Of a DNA stretch of 10,043 nt, positions 1 to 6,182 are shown one piece after another. Source of the stretch: Rhodospirillum sp. UBA1311 (lineage in GTDB: Bacteria; Pseudomonadota; Alphaproteobacteria; Rhodospirillales; Rhodospirillaceae). The notes under the pieces were generated by a model. That model was not told the origin of the DNA. It was given only the letters and a program-made list of their open reading frames with translations, and did no database searches. The stretch lies in the NCBI GenBank assembly GCA_002307145.1, contig DBTR01000100.1, forward strand, positions 1,701 to 11,743, read 5' to 3'. Numbering within the stretch: the stretch's first letter is position 1; each line of letters opens with the position of its first letter. The translations under genes and the position numbers were made by a program.

Positions 1-1
1 G

Positions 2-610
2 GCCTACGACATCGGCTACGGCGGCCTCGACCACGTGCTTGCCTCGGGCCGCAACGTCAACATCCTGGTGCTGGATACGGAAGTTTATTCCAACACCGGC
101 GGCCAGGCCTCGAAGTCGACCCCGACGGGCGCCGCGGCGAAGTTCGCGGTCGGCGGCAAGAGCCGTCCGAAGAAGGACCTCGGCCTGATGGCGATGTCCT
201 ACGGCGACGTCTACACCGCCTCGGTCTCATTCGGCGCGAAGGACGTGCAGACCGTCCAGGCGCTGCAGGAAGCCGCTTCCTACGACGGCGTTTCCCTGGT
301 GATCGGCTACGCCCACTGCATCGCCCACGGCTACGACATGGCCTGCGGCCTGCAGCGCCAGACCCTGGCGGTGGAATCCGGCTACTGGCCGCTTTACCGC
401 TACGATCCGCGCCTGCTCGGCACCGACGAAAACCCGCTCATGCTCGACGCCAAGAGCGCGACCATGGACATCGGCGGCTTCATGGAGGCGGAAACCCGCT
501 TCCGGATCACCGAACACGCCGATCCGGCGGCCTATAAGGAAATGGTCGTCCACGCGGTCGCCGGCGCCCAGCGGCGGGCCGACATCCTGAAGCGCATCGC
601 CGGTCTCTGA
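2..610 (+). CDS. nifJ: Pyruvate:ferredoxin (flavodoxin) oxidoreductase, C-terminal part (5' end outside window)
   Basis: The last 202 residues of a single-chain pyruvate:ferredoxin/flavodoxin oxidoreductase, a cytoplasmic enzyme that oxidises pyruvate and CoA to acetyl-CoA and CO2 and passes electrons to ferredoxin or flavodoxin. The full family protein is about 1170-1200 residues, so only the end of the thiamine-diphosphate domain is present. Seen directly: the frame is open from base 2 (AYDIGYGGLDHVLASG), followed by the TPP/Mg-binding stretch TEVYSNTGGQASKSTPTG and the motif YAHCIAHGYDM. From family knowledge, the Cys of that motif (bases 317-319) probably corresponds to the cysteine that completes the proximal [4Fe-4S] cluster. 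The GTG at 35 is internal, not a start. The stop is TGA at 608-610, followed by an intrinsic terminator. The enzyme feeds low-potential electrons to nitrogenase or anaerobic metabolism; which applies here cannot be told. Family assignment is very secure; the symbol slightly less so. Confidence 0.96.
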   Translation, partial: AYDIGYGGLDHVLASGRNVNILVLDTEVYSNTGGQASKSTPTGAAAKFAVGGKSRPKKDLGLMAMSYGDVYTASVSFGAKDVQTVQALQEAASYDGVSLVIGYAHCIAHGYDMACGLQRQTLAVESGYWPLYRYDPRLLGTDENPLMLDAKSATMDIGGFMEAETRFRITEHADPAAYKEMVVHAVAGAQRRADILKRIAGL

Positions 611-628
611 CCGGACCTTCCCTTCGGC

Positions 629-659
629 AAAAAACCGGCCCTCGCGGCCGGTTTTTTTT
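629..659 (+). terminator. Intrinsic terminator of nifJ
   Basis: A 12-bp perfect stem (629-640 with 646-657, core AAAACCGGCC/GGCCGGTTTT) closes a five-base loop CTCGC, and its 3' arm runs into eight consecutive T (652-659). It lies 18 bases after the nifJ stop. Because the 5' arm begins with six A, it could also stop transcripts from the other strand. This separates nifJ transcription from the chemoreceptor that follows. Confidence 0.93.
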
Positions 660-679
660 GTCCAAATTGAAACTTAATC

Positions 680-708
680 TTCACGTAACCAATCATGGAT
701 TAGATAAT
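680..708 (+). promoter_or_regulatory. Candidate sigma-70-type promoter of the first chemoreceptor gene
   Basis: TTCACG (680-685, four of six matches to the -35 consensus) and GATAAT (703-708, five of six matches to the -10 consensus) are separated by 17 bases, in an AT-rich island between the nifJ terminator and the chemoreceptor. A start of transcription near 715 would give a leader of roughly 75 bases before the ATG at 791. I see no clear flagellar sigma-28 promoter here. Prediction from pattern only. Confidence 0.4.
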
Positions 709-711
709 CCA
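696..711. promoter_or_regulatory. Inverted repeat TGGATTA-GA-TAATCCA overlapping the candidate -10 box
   Basis: A perfect 7-bp inverted repeat with a two-base centre, lying directly over the candidate -10 hexamer of the downstream chemoreceptor gene. This is where a repressor would block RNA polymerase. No regulator is identified, and the dyad is short enough that chance cannot be excluded. Confidence 0.35.
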
Positions 712-790
712 GGATCAACTATTGGTGTTTGGGCGCGGACACTGCAACTCGCGCATTGCCCTCACTGCGGGCACGGGAGCAGGCAAGAAA

Positions 791-2470
791 ATGAACGACC
801 TTCCGATCAAATGGAAAGTGAACCTCCTCGGCGCGGTATTGGGCGGCATTGCCCTGATCGTCGGGTTCGTCGGCATTTATGGCATGTGGATGTTCAAGGT
901 GCGCGCCAACGAAATGCTCCTGACCGGCCAGCGCGCGGTGATCGCCGAGCGGATCGACAAGCGGGTGATCGCTGTGGTGATGGACAGCCGTGGCCTCTAC
1001 ATGTCGAAGTCTCCCGAGGATGTGGCGAAATTCGCGAAGCCGCTGTTGGAGAATCTCGAAACCCTACAGGCCGACGTCGCCGCGTGGAAGGCCGCCTCCC
1101 CCCCAAGCGAAGCCGGAACCTTCGGCGAGCTCGACGCGGCGGTGAAGAACTTCGTCGCCTTCCGTACCGAAACCGTCAAGCGCGCCCGCGAGGGCGGCGG
1201 CGCGGCGGCGGACGCCTTCGGCAACAACGAAGACAACCGCAACAATCGCAAGGCGCTCAATACTCAGATCGTCAACCGCGCCGAGCGGATCAGCGCCGAG
1301 ATGGCGGCGCTCAACACCGAACTGCACGGCTTCTTCGTCAGCCTCGCGTCGATCCTCCTTGGGGTGCTGGCGGTGGGCATGCTCGCCGGAGTGATGGTGT
1401 CGCGCCTGATCGGCCAGAAGTTGATCTCGAAGCCGATCGCCGAGATGACCCACGCGATGAACGAACTCGCCCAGGGGAACGCAAGCGTGACGATCCCGGG
1501 CCTCGGCAACCGCGACGAAATCGGCGCGATGGCGAAATCGGTCGAGATCTTCCGCGCCAATAAGCAGGAGGCCGACCGCCTCGGCGTCGAACAGGCCCAC
1601 GCGCAGGAGGCGGGGCTCCGCCGCGCCACCACGGTGGAAACCTTGATCGCCAAGTTCCAGGCCGCCGCGGAGGATGTTCTCCAGACCCTCGGCTCGGCCA
1701 CCGGCACCCTCGAAACCACCGCTCGCGGCCTCGCGCAGACCGCACTCAGCACCACGGAACAATCGACCGCCGTCGCCGCCGCGACGGAACAAGCCTCGGC
1801 CAACGTCCAGACCGTCGCCACGGCGGCGGAGGAGCTTTCGGCCGCGATCCACGAGATCGCGCGCCAAGTGGCGGCATCGAGCGAACTTTCCGCGACCGCC
1901 CAGGGCGAGATGTCTCGCGCGCGAAGCACCATGGAGCAGCTCACCCAGGCCTCGTCCCGGATCGGCGAAGTGATCAACCTGATCACCGACATCGCAAGCC
2001 AGACCAACCTGCTCGCCCTCAATGCCACGATCGAGGCCGCACGCGCGGGCGAGATGGGCAAGGGTTTCGCCGTGGTCGCGGGCGAGGTGAAGAACCTCGC
2101 CAACCAGACCGCCAAGGCGACCGACGACATCCAGAGCCAGATCGGTGCCGTGCAAGGCAAGGTGAAGGACGCCGAAGTCGCGATCAGCGGAGTCGCCGAG
2201 CAGATGGACCGCATCGGCGCGATCTCCTCGGCAATCGCGGCGGCGGTCGAGGAACAGAGCGCCGCCACCAACGAGATCGCCCGCAACGTCCAGCAAGCGG
2301 CAGCGGGCACGCAGGAAGCCGCCACCGGAATCAGCGGAGTTACCCAGGCGGCGGCGGAAACCGGAGATGCCTCGCGCGAAGTCCTCGAAGCCGCACGGAT
2401 CATGACCCAGGAAACCGCGATCCTGCGCGAACGGATCGGCGAATTCCTGCGCGGCGTGAAAACCGCGTAA
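791..2470 (+). CDS. Methyl-accepting chemotaxis protein, two-TM type with small helical periplasmic domain
   Basis: A 559-residue transmembrane chemoreceptor that would signal through CheW/CheA at the inner membrane. Domains in order: short cytoplasmic N-terminus; TM1 about residues 11-33; periplasmic helical domain 34-180 carrying the element DSRGLYMS (65-72); TM2 about 181-203; HAMP about 204-258 with its conserved Pro (KPIAEM); then a long coiled-coil signalling domain. The hairpin tip is unmistakable (DIASQTNLLALNATIEAARA from residue 400). The protein ends LRERIGEFLRGVKTA, without the NWETF-type pentapeptide used to tether CheR. Ligand unknown. I chose the ATG at 791 because it places TM1 ten residues from the start and has GGGAG at 775-779, although the spacing is long. 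A TTG at 722 would add 23 residues with no TM or domain character. Expression is probably separate from nifJ because a terminator intervenes. Confidence 0.95.
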   Translation: MNDLPIKWKVNLLGAVLGGIALIVGFVGIYGMWMFKVRANEMLLTGQRAVIAERIDKRVIAVVMDSRGLYMSKSPEDVAKFAKPLLENLETLQADVAAWKAASPPSEAGTFGELDAAVKNFVAFRTETVKRAREGGGAAADAFGNNEDNRNNRKALNTQIVNRAERISAEMAALNTELHGFFVSLASILLGVLAVGMLAGVMVSRLIGQKLISKPIAEMTHAMNELAQGNASVTIPGLGNRDEIGAMAKSVEIFRANKQEADRLGVEQAHAQEAGLRRATTVETLIAKFQAAAEDVLQTLGSATGTLETTARGLAQTALSTTEQSTAVAAATEQASANVQTVATAAEELSAAIHEIARQVAASSELSATAQGEMSRARSTMEQLTQASSRIGEVINLITDIASQTNLLALNATIEAARAGEMGKGFAVVAGEVKNLANQTAKATDDIQSQIGAVQGKVKDAEVAISGVAEQMDRIGAISSAIAAAVEEQSAATNEIARNVQQAAAGTQEAATGISGVTQAAAETGDASREVLEAARIMTQETAILRERIGEFLRGVKTA

Positions 2471-2481
2471 ATGCACCGGAA

Positions 2482-2506
2482 GGGCGGGGATACGCCTTCC
2501 CCGCCC
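2482..2506 (+). terminator. GC-rich stem-loop after the first chemoreceptor gene
   Basis: GGGCGGGGA (2482-2490) pairs perfectly with TCCCCGCCC (2498-2506) around a seven-base loop, 11 bases after the stop codon. There is no T-run behind it (CTAACCG follows), so it is a weak or factor-assisted terminator, or a transcript-stabilising hairpin, rather than a classical intrinsic terminator. Confidence 0.5.
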
Positions 2507-2562
2507 CTAACCGCCCCTCGCCCCGCAACTTTCGAGATAAAATTAGACATCGCTCCCCCTAC

Positions 2563-2589
2563 ACGCGCACACGCGTTTATCGTACGATA
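2563..2589. promoter_or_regulatory. Paired palindromes upstream of the hemerythrin chemoreceptor
   Basis: Two dyads lie one base apart: ACGCG-CACA-CGCGT (2563-2576), then the uninterrupted 12-bp palindrome TATCGTACGATA (2578-2589). They are 73 bases or more upstream of the ATG at 2662, a usual place for an operator. I do not recognise either as a known FNR, NnrR or NsrR box. I found no convincing -35/-10 pair in the 191-base gap, though AT-rich bits occur at 2536-2546 and 2605-2610. Confidence 0.4.
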
Positions 2590-2646
2590 GGTCGCGCCTC
2601 CACCTTATAGGGTATCCCTTGGTGGGCCTGTGATTCGTTCGACAAC

Positions 2647-2653
2647 GAGGGGG
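2647..2653 (+). promoter_or_regulatory. Strong ribosome binding site of the hemerythrin chemoreceptor
   Basis: GAGGGGG sits eight bases before the ATG at 2662. It fixes this ATG as the start and thereby shows that the hemerythrin domain belongs to the protein. Confidence 0.75.
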
Positions 2654-2661
2654 TAAAGTCG

Positions 2662-5148
2662 ATGGCGGCTGTTGCACCGTTACTGGTCTGGAGCGAAGCG
2701 TTTTCCCTGGGTATCCCACAGCTCGACGACGATCACCGCAAGCTCGTGGATTTCATCAATACATTGAACGCGCTAAATCACGAGGCCAAGCCCGCGGCGG
2801 AGTTCGACGCCGAGATCGGACGACTGCGCGCACATCTCCTCGAACACTTCAGCCGCGAAGAAAAGCTTCTCCACGCGGCGATGACGGAAGCCGACGCCGC
2901 CACGCACATCGTCCATCACCGCGAAACCGAGGATTTCTTCGACCGCCTCGCGCAAGAGGCGAAATCCGGCGACCGCCGGATTCCCCGCGAGATGATCCTC
3001 GATTACCTCCACCGTTGGCTGCTCGACCACGTCCTCGTGGGCGACGTCAGCGCGCGCGACAGAATGGTGGCGGACGGCGCGATACCCGCCGACGTGGCCG
3101 ATCGGCCCGGCCTCCTCTCCCGCCTCAGGATCGGCCAACGGATTTGGGTGATGGCAGCGGTGCCGATGGTGGTGCTGGCGCTGGCTGCCGCGCAGATCGG
3201 CCTAGCCAAGCTCGACGACGCGCGCGGCCTCGACCGCGTCGCGGTGTTGAGCAACACCGCCGGCCTGGTCGGCGACCTGGTCCACGGACTGCAGAAGGAG
3301 CGCGGGGCCTCGGCGGGCTTCCTCGACAGCAAGGGCGCAGCGTTCGCCGACGACGTCGTGAGGTTTCGCCAGGAGGTCGACATGGCGACCGGAGCGTTCC
3401 TGGATGGCGCCCAGGAGAGCGCGGCGATGGGCCTCGCCGAATCGACCGTCGCCGCACGGCGCGCGCTCCGGGAGGTCGACACCCTGCGCCGCAAGGTCGA
3501 CAGCTTCGGCATCGATCGCTCCGCCGAGGTGGCAAGCTACACCCAGGTGATCGGCTCCCTGCTCGATCTCGTCGACGGCATCGCCACGATCTCGCCCGAC
3601 GAACAACTCGCCCGCGAAATCTCGGGCTTCGGCGTGTTCCTGCGCGGCAAGGACCTCGCCGGAATCGAGCGCGCGCGCGGCGCGGCAGGCTTCAGCGCGG
3701 GGAAGTTCTCGCGGCAGCTCTATCACGAATTCGTCGCCATCGGCGCGCAGCAGGACGCCAACTTCCGGGTCGCCCGCCGCCTCGTCGGCCCGGCCGGGCG
3801 CGACGCCATCGCGGTAGCGCTCCAGAGCGCCGCCGAGCAGCGCCTCGACGAATACCGCAGCGTCGCGCTCGCGGCACAGGAAACCGGCGACCTCAAGGGC
3901 GTGACCGGGGCGCAATGGTTTGCCGCCGCGACCGCGCGGATCGACACTCTCAAGGCCGCCGAGAACGCCCTTTCCGCCGAAATCCGCAAGGATGCGCTCA
4001 AGAAGGCCGACGCCTCACGGACCGCCGCCACCGTCGCGATCGGCGGCCTCGCCGTCCTGATGCTGGCGATCGGCGCGATGGTGTTGACGATCACCCGCTC
4101 GATCACCCGGCCGATGGATGGCCTGCGCGAAGCGATCGTCGAACTCGGCAAAGGCGACACCACTCGCCCGATCCGTGGCCAGACCCGCCACGACGAAATC
4201 GGGCTGATCGCCCGCGCGGTGCACGCATTCCGCCAAAACCTGATCCGCGCCGAGTTCGTCACCGCAGGCGGTGCAATCGACGCCTCGGTGGAACTCGAAC
4301 GGGCGAAGGCGCGGGAACGCATCACCAATGCCTTCCGCGCCGAAGTCGACACCTTCCTTCATACCCTTACCCATGCGGCGGAATCCCTCACCGACGCCGC
4401 GATCGGCATGGAGCAGTCGAGCAACCAGGGACACCGCCAAGCCTTGCAGGTCACCGATGCGGCGGTCGAAGCCTCCCATTCGGTGGACTCGGTCGCCGCC
4501 GCGTCGGAGCAACTGTCCAGTTCGATCGGCGAGATCGCCCGCCAGGTGGCGCGTTCCGCCGACGTCAGCCGTAACGTCGCCGACAGCTCGGAAATGGCGC
4601 AGGCGGCGATGGGTTCGCTCTCCGAAAGCGCGGTGAAGATCGGCGACATCGTCGGCATGATCAACGACATCGCGAGCCAGACCAACCTCCTCGCCCTCAA
4701 CGCCACGATCGAGGCGGCGCGCGCGGGCAACGCGGGCAAGGGCTTCGCGGTGGTCGCCGCCGAGGTCAAGGTTCTCTCCGGCCAGACCGAACGCGCCACG
4801 CGCGAGATCGCCGCTCAAGTCGGTGCGGTCCAGAGCGCGACCCGGAAAGTGGTCGACGCCATCGACATCGTCGTCAGCAACATCGGCGAGATGAGCGAAA
4901 TCGCGAGCATGATCGCGGGCGCGATCGAGGAGCAGCGCGCCGCCACCGAGGAGATCAGCATGAGCGTGTCCCATGCCGCCGACGGCACCCGCGACGTCAC
5001 CTCCAACATCTCGGGCGTCGCCGAGGCCAACGATCGCATCGGCGACATGTCGAAGACGGTTTCGGGCGCGGCGGAAAATCTCTCCGCCCAGACCCATGCC
5101 CTGCGGACCCAGGTCGAGACCTACCTCCGCAATGTGGCGGCGGCCTGA
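2662..5148 (+). CDS. Chemoreceptor with N-terminal hemerythrin domain and periplasmic NIT domain
   Basis: An 828-residue fusion receptor. Residues 10-130 form a bacteriohemerythrin domain with all seven diiron ligands at family spacing: H25 (DDDH), H62 and E66 (HFSRE), H82 and H86 (HIVHH), H123 and D128 (HVLVGD). TM1 follows at about 158-181. The next region opens with LVHGLQKERGASAGFL (206-221), the hallmark of the NIT (nitrate/nitrite-sensing) domain, and stays helical to about 450. TM2 is about 456-478, HAMP about 478-531 (Pro484), and the signalling domain runs to the C-terminus with tip DIASQTNLLALNATIEAARA from residue 669. Predicted topology: hemerythrin in the cytoplasm, NIT in the periplasm. 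From family knowledge, hemerythrin binds O2 or NO and NIT domains bind nitrate/nitrite, so dual sensing is inferred, not shown. No CheR-tethering pentapeptide is visible (ends TYLRNVAAA... region of ordinary receptor type). The stop lies within a stem-loop shared with the convergent LysR gene. Confidence 0.96.
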   Translation: MAAVAPLLVWSEAFSLGIPQLDDDHRKLVDFINTLNALNHEAKPAAEFDAEIGRLRAHLLEHFSREEKLLHAAMTEADAATHIVHHRETEDFFDRLAQEAKSGDRRIPREMILDYLHRWLLDHVLVGDVSARDRMVADGAIPADVADRPGLLSRLRIGQRIWVMAAVPMVVLALAAAQIGLAKLDDARGLDRVAVLSNTAGLVGDLVHGLQKERGASAGFLDSKGAAFADDVVRFRQEVDMATGAFLDGAQESAAMGLAESTVAARRALREVDTLRRKVDSFGIDRSAEVASYTQVIGSLLDLVDGIATISPDEQLAREISGFGVFLRGKDLAGIERARGAAGFSAGKFSRQLYHEFVAIGAQQDANFRVARRLVGPAGRDAIAVALQSAAEQRLDEYRSVALAAQETGDLKGVTGAQWFAAATARIDTLKAAENALSAEIRKDALKKADASRTAATVAIGGLAVLMLAIGAMVLTITRSITRPMDGLREAIVELGKGDTTRPIRGQTRHDEIGLIARAVHAFRQNLIRAEFVTAGGAIDASVELERAKARERITNAFRAEVDTFLHTLTHAAESLTDAAIGMEQSSNQGHRQALQVTDAAVEASHSVDSVAAASEQLSSSIGEIARQVARSADVSRNVADSSEMAQAAMGSLSESAVKIGDIVGMINDIASQTNLLALNATIEAARAGNAGKGFAVVAAEVKVLSGQTERATREIAAQVGAVQSATRKVVDAIDIVVSNIGEMSEIASMIAGAIEEQRAATEEISMSVSHAADGTRDVTSNISGVAEANDRIGDMSKTVSGAAENLSAQTHALRTQVETYLRNVAAA

Positions 5149-5163
5149 GGACTCAACTCAGGC
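5143..5163. terminator. Stem-loop shared by two convergent genes, containing both stop codons
   Basis: GCCTGAG (5143-5149) pairs perfectly with CTCAGGC (5157-5163) around a seven-base loop. The TGA of the chemoreceptor (5146-5148) is in the left arm and the TGA of the LysR gene (complement of 5153-5155) is in the loop. No T-run follows on either strand, so efficient intrinsic termination is doubtful. Its position suggests a bidirectional end structure. Confidence 0.45.
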
Positions 5164-6034
5164 AGTCCCAGAATTGCTCGGCGGTCGGGCTGAGGCGATG
5201 ACGGGGGCGGTAGACGCGGATTTCCACGGGAATGTCCCAGTCGCCGCTCCCTGCCCGCACCAGCCGCCCGGTAGCGAGGTCGGACTGAATCAACGTCAGC
5301 GGCAACCATGCGATGCCGCGCCCGGCCACCGCCATCGCACGGATCGCGGTGGCAAGGTGGGCGGTGAACACCGGCTCCAACCACACCGGCGGGTCCTTCT
5401 TCGCCCGTGCCGCGCCGACGATCCGCCCAAGCCCGGATTCCGGGCTGTAGGCGAGATAGGGCAAGCGTCCGTCTTCCATGCCCGGCAGGGTCGCGTCCAG
5501 GCTCTGCGCGCGCACCGGGATCAACACGTCGTCGCCCTGCGGCAGGGAAACGAACGCGCGCGCTTCAAGGCGTGGCATCGCCGCCGGGTGCTGGTGACAC
5601 AGGAGGAACTGGGCGTTGCCCTCGTGCATCAGGGATTCGCATGCCGCGAGGCTTTCCGAGATCAGTCGGATCGAACCGAGCGGCGTGTCGCGTTCGTGGC
5701 TGCGCAGCCAATCGGGAAAGAAGGTGAGCGACAACGCATGAGTGCAGGCAAAGCGCAACGTCGCCGACACTGCGCTGTCGACCTCGCGCGCCTCCTCGCG
5801 CCCCTGCACCAGCCGCCGCACGGTTTCCTCCGCCACCGGACGGAAGCGTTCGCCCGCGAGGGTCAGGCGGATATGCCGGGTGTCGCGGTCGAACAGCGCC
5901 GCCCCGGCCCACGATTCGAGCGCCCGGATGCGACGGCTGAATGCCGGCTGGGTAAGGTTGCGACGCTCGGCCGCGCGCGAAAAACTCCCGGATTCCGCCA
6001 GCGCGAGGAAATCCTCCAACCACGACAATTCCAT
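5153..6034 (-). CDS. LysR-type transcriptional regulator, HypT/YjiE-like
   Basis: A 293-residue LysR-family regulator. The winged helix-turn-helix occupies about residues 1-62 (FSRAAERRNLTQPAFSRRIR, 18-37), followed by a linker helix and the periplasmic-binding-protein-like effector domain (about 90-293, with GRGIAWLP at 238-245). Compared from memory with E. coli HypT, it shares QPAFSRRIRALE, the HALSL/HSLSL segment, YS..S..GR, GIAWLP and the AEQFW/AERFW end, so it seems to belong to that subgroup. The three HypT methionines implicated in hypochlorite sensing (M123, M206, M230) align with H113, L202 and L227 here, so the same chemistry is unlikely. The ATG at 6034 is preceded by a G-rich Shine-Dalgarno segment and gives the normal family length; a longer start at 6109 adds 25 atypical residues. 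It is divergent from the tartrate dehydratase gene and probably controls it, as is common for LysR pairs. Confidence 0.93.
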   Translation of the reverse strand: MELSWLEDFLALAESGSFSRAAERRNLTQPAFSRRIRALESWAGAALFDRDTRHIRLTLAGERFRPVAEETVRRLVQGREEAREVDSAVSATLRFACTHALSLTFFPDWLRSHERDTPLGSIRLISESLAACESLMHEGNAQFLLCHQHPAAMPRLEARAFVSLPQGDDVLIPVRAQSLDATLPGMEDGRLPYLAYSPESGLGRIVGAARAKKDPPVWLEPVFTAHLATAIRAMAVAGRGIAWLPLTLIQSDLATGRLVRAGSGDWDIPVEIRVYRPRHRLSPTAEQFWDCLS

Positions 6035-6135
6035 ACCATCCCCCCTGCCTCCCATGCGCGCCCGGCATAGATCGATACGACCTCGGTCATTGCCGTGGTT
6101 CCGCCGCACCCATCATACTTCGACCATCACCCGCG

Positions 6136-6159
6136 TCACCGATTTTGGTGAACCGTCAC
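6136..6159. promoter_or_regulatory. Candidate LysR operator in the LysR/tarD divergent control region
   Basis: TCACC (6136-6140) and GGTGA (6147-6151) form a perfect dyad with a six-base AT-rich centre (GATTTT). The GTGA of the right half also forms a second dyad with TCAC at 6156-6159. The result is three related half-sites within 24 bases, centred about 30-40 bases before tarD. LysR regulators typically bind such dyads between divergent genes. I found no convincing -35/-10 boxes for either gene in the 148-base gap. Confidence 0.4.
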
Positions 6160-6182
6160 GCCATTGAATGGAACCCAACACC

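Noticed and set aside
722..790. Upstream TTG start for the first chemoreceptor
   Set aside because: The extra 23 residues are polar and unlike a receptor N-terminus, and the TTG falls almost on the predicted transcription start region. The ATG at 791 gives a normal short cytoplasmic tail before TM1.
2482..2506. Strong intrinsic terminator separating the two chemoreceptors
   Set aside because: The stem is perfect but lacks a T-run, so I list it only as a weak candidate; the two receptor genes might be partly co-transcribed.
1064..2550. Long open frames on the minus strand across the first chemoreceptor (470 and 428 codons)
   Set aside because: They are antisense to a protein with unmistakable TM, HAMP and signalling motifs. 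Their Arg/Gly/Ser-rich or low-complexity products are typical of reverse frames in GC-rich DNA.
3015..4574. A 519-codon + strand frame inside the hemerythrin chemoreceptor
   Set aside because: It is a frame-shifted reading of the receptor gene, extremely rich in Arg, Pro and Gly, with no domain features and no separate ribosome binding site.
4973..6070. A 365-codon + strand frame crossing the chemoreceptor end and the LysR gene
   Set aside because: It is antisense to the LysR gene, which has a clear helix-turn-helix and effector domain; the + strand product shows no family character.
6035..6109. Upstream start of the LysR gene adding 25 residues
   Set aside because: LysR proteins usually begin a few residues before the first helix; MELSWLEDF at 6034 fits, while the extension is Arg/Gly-rich and would occupy the divergent control region.
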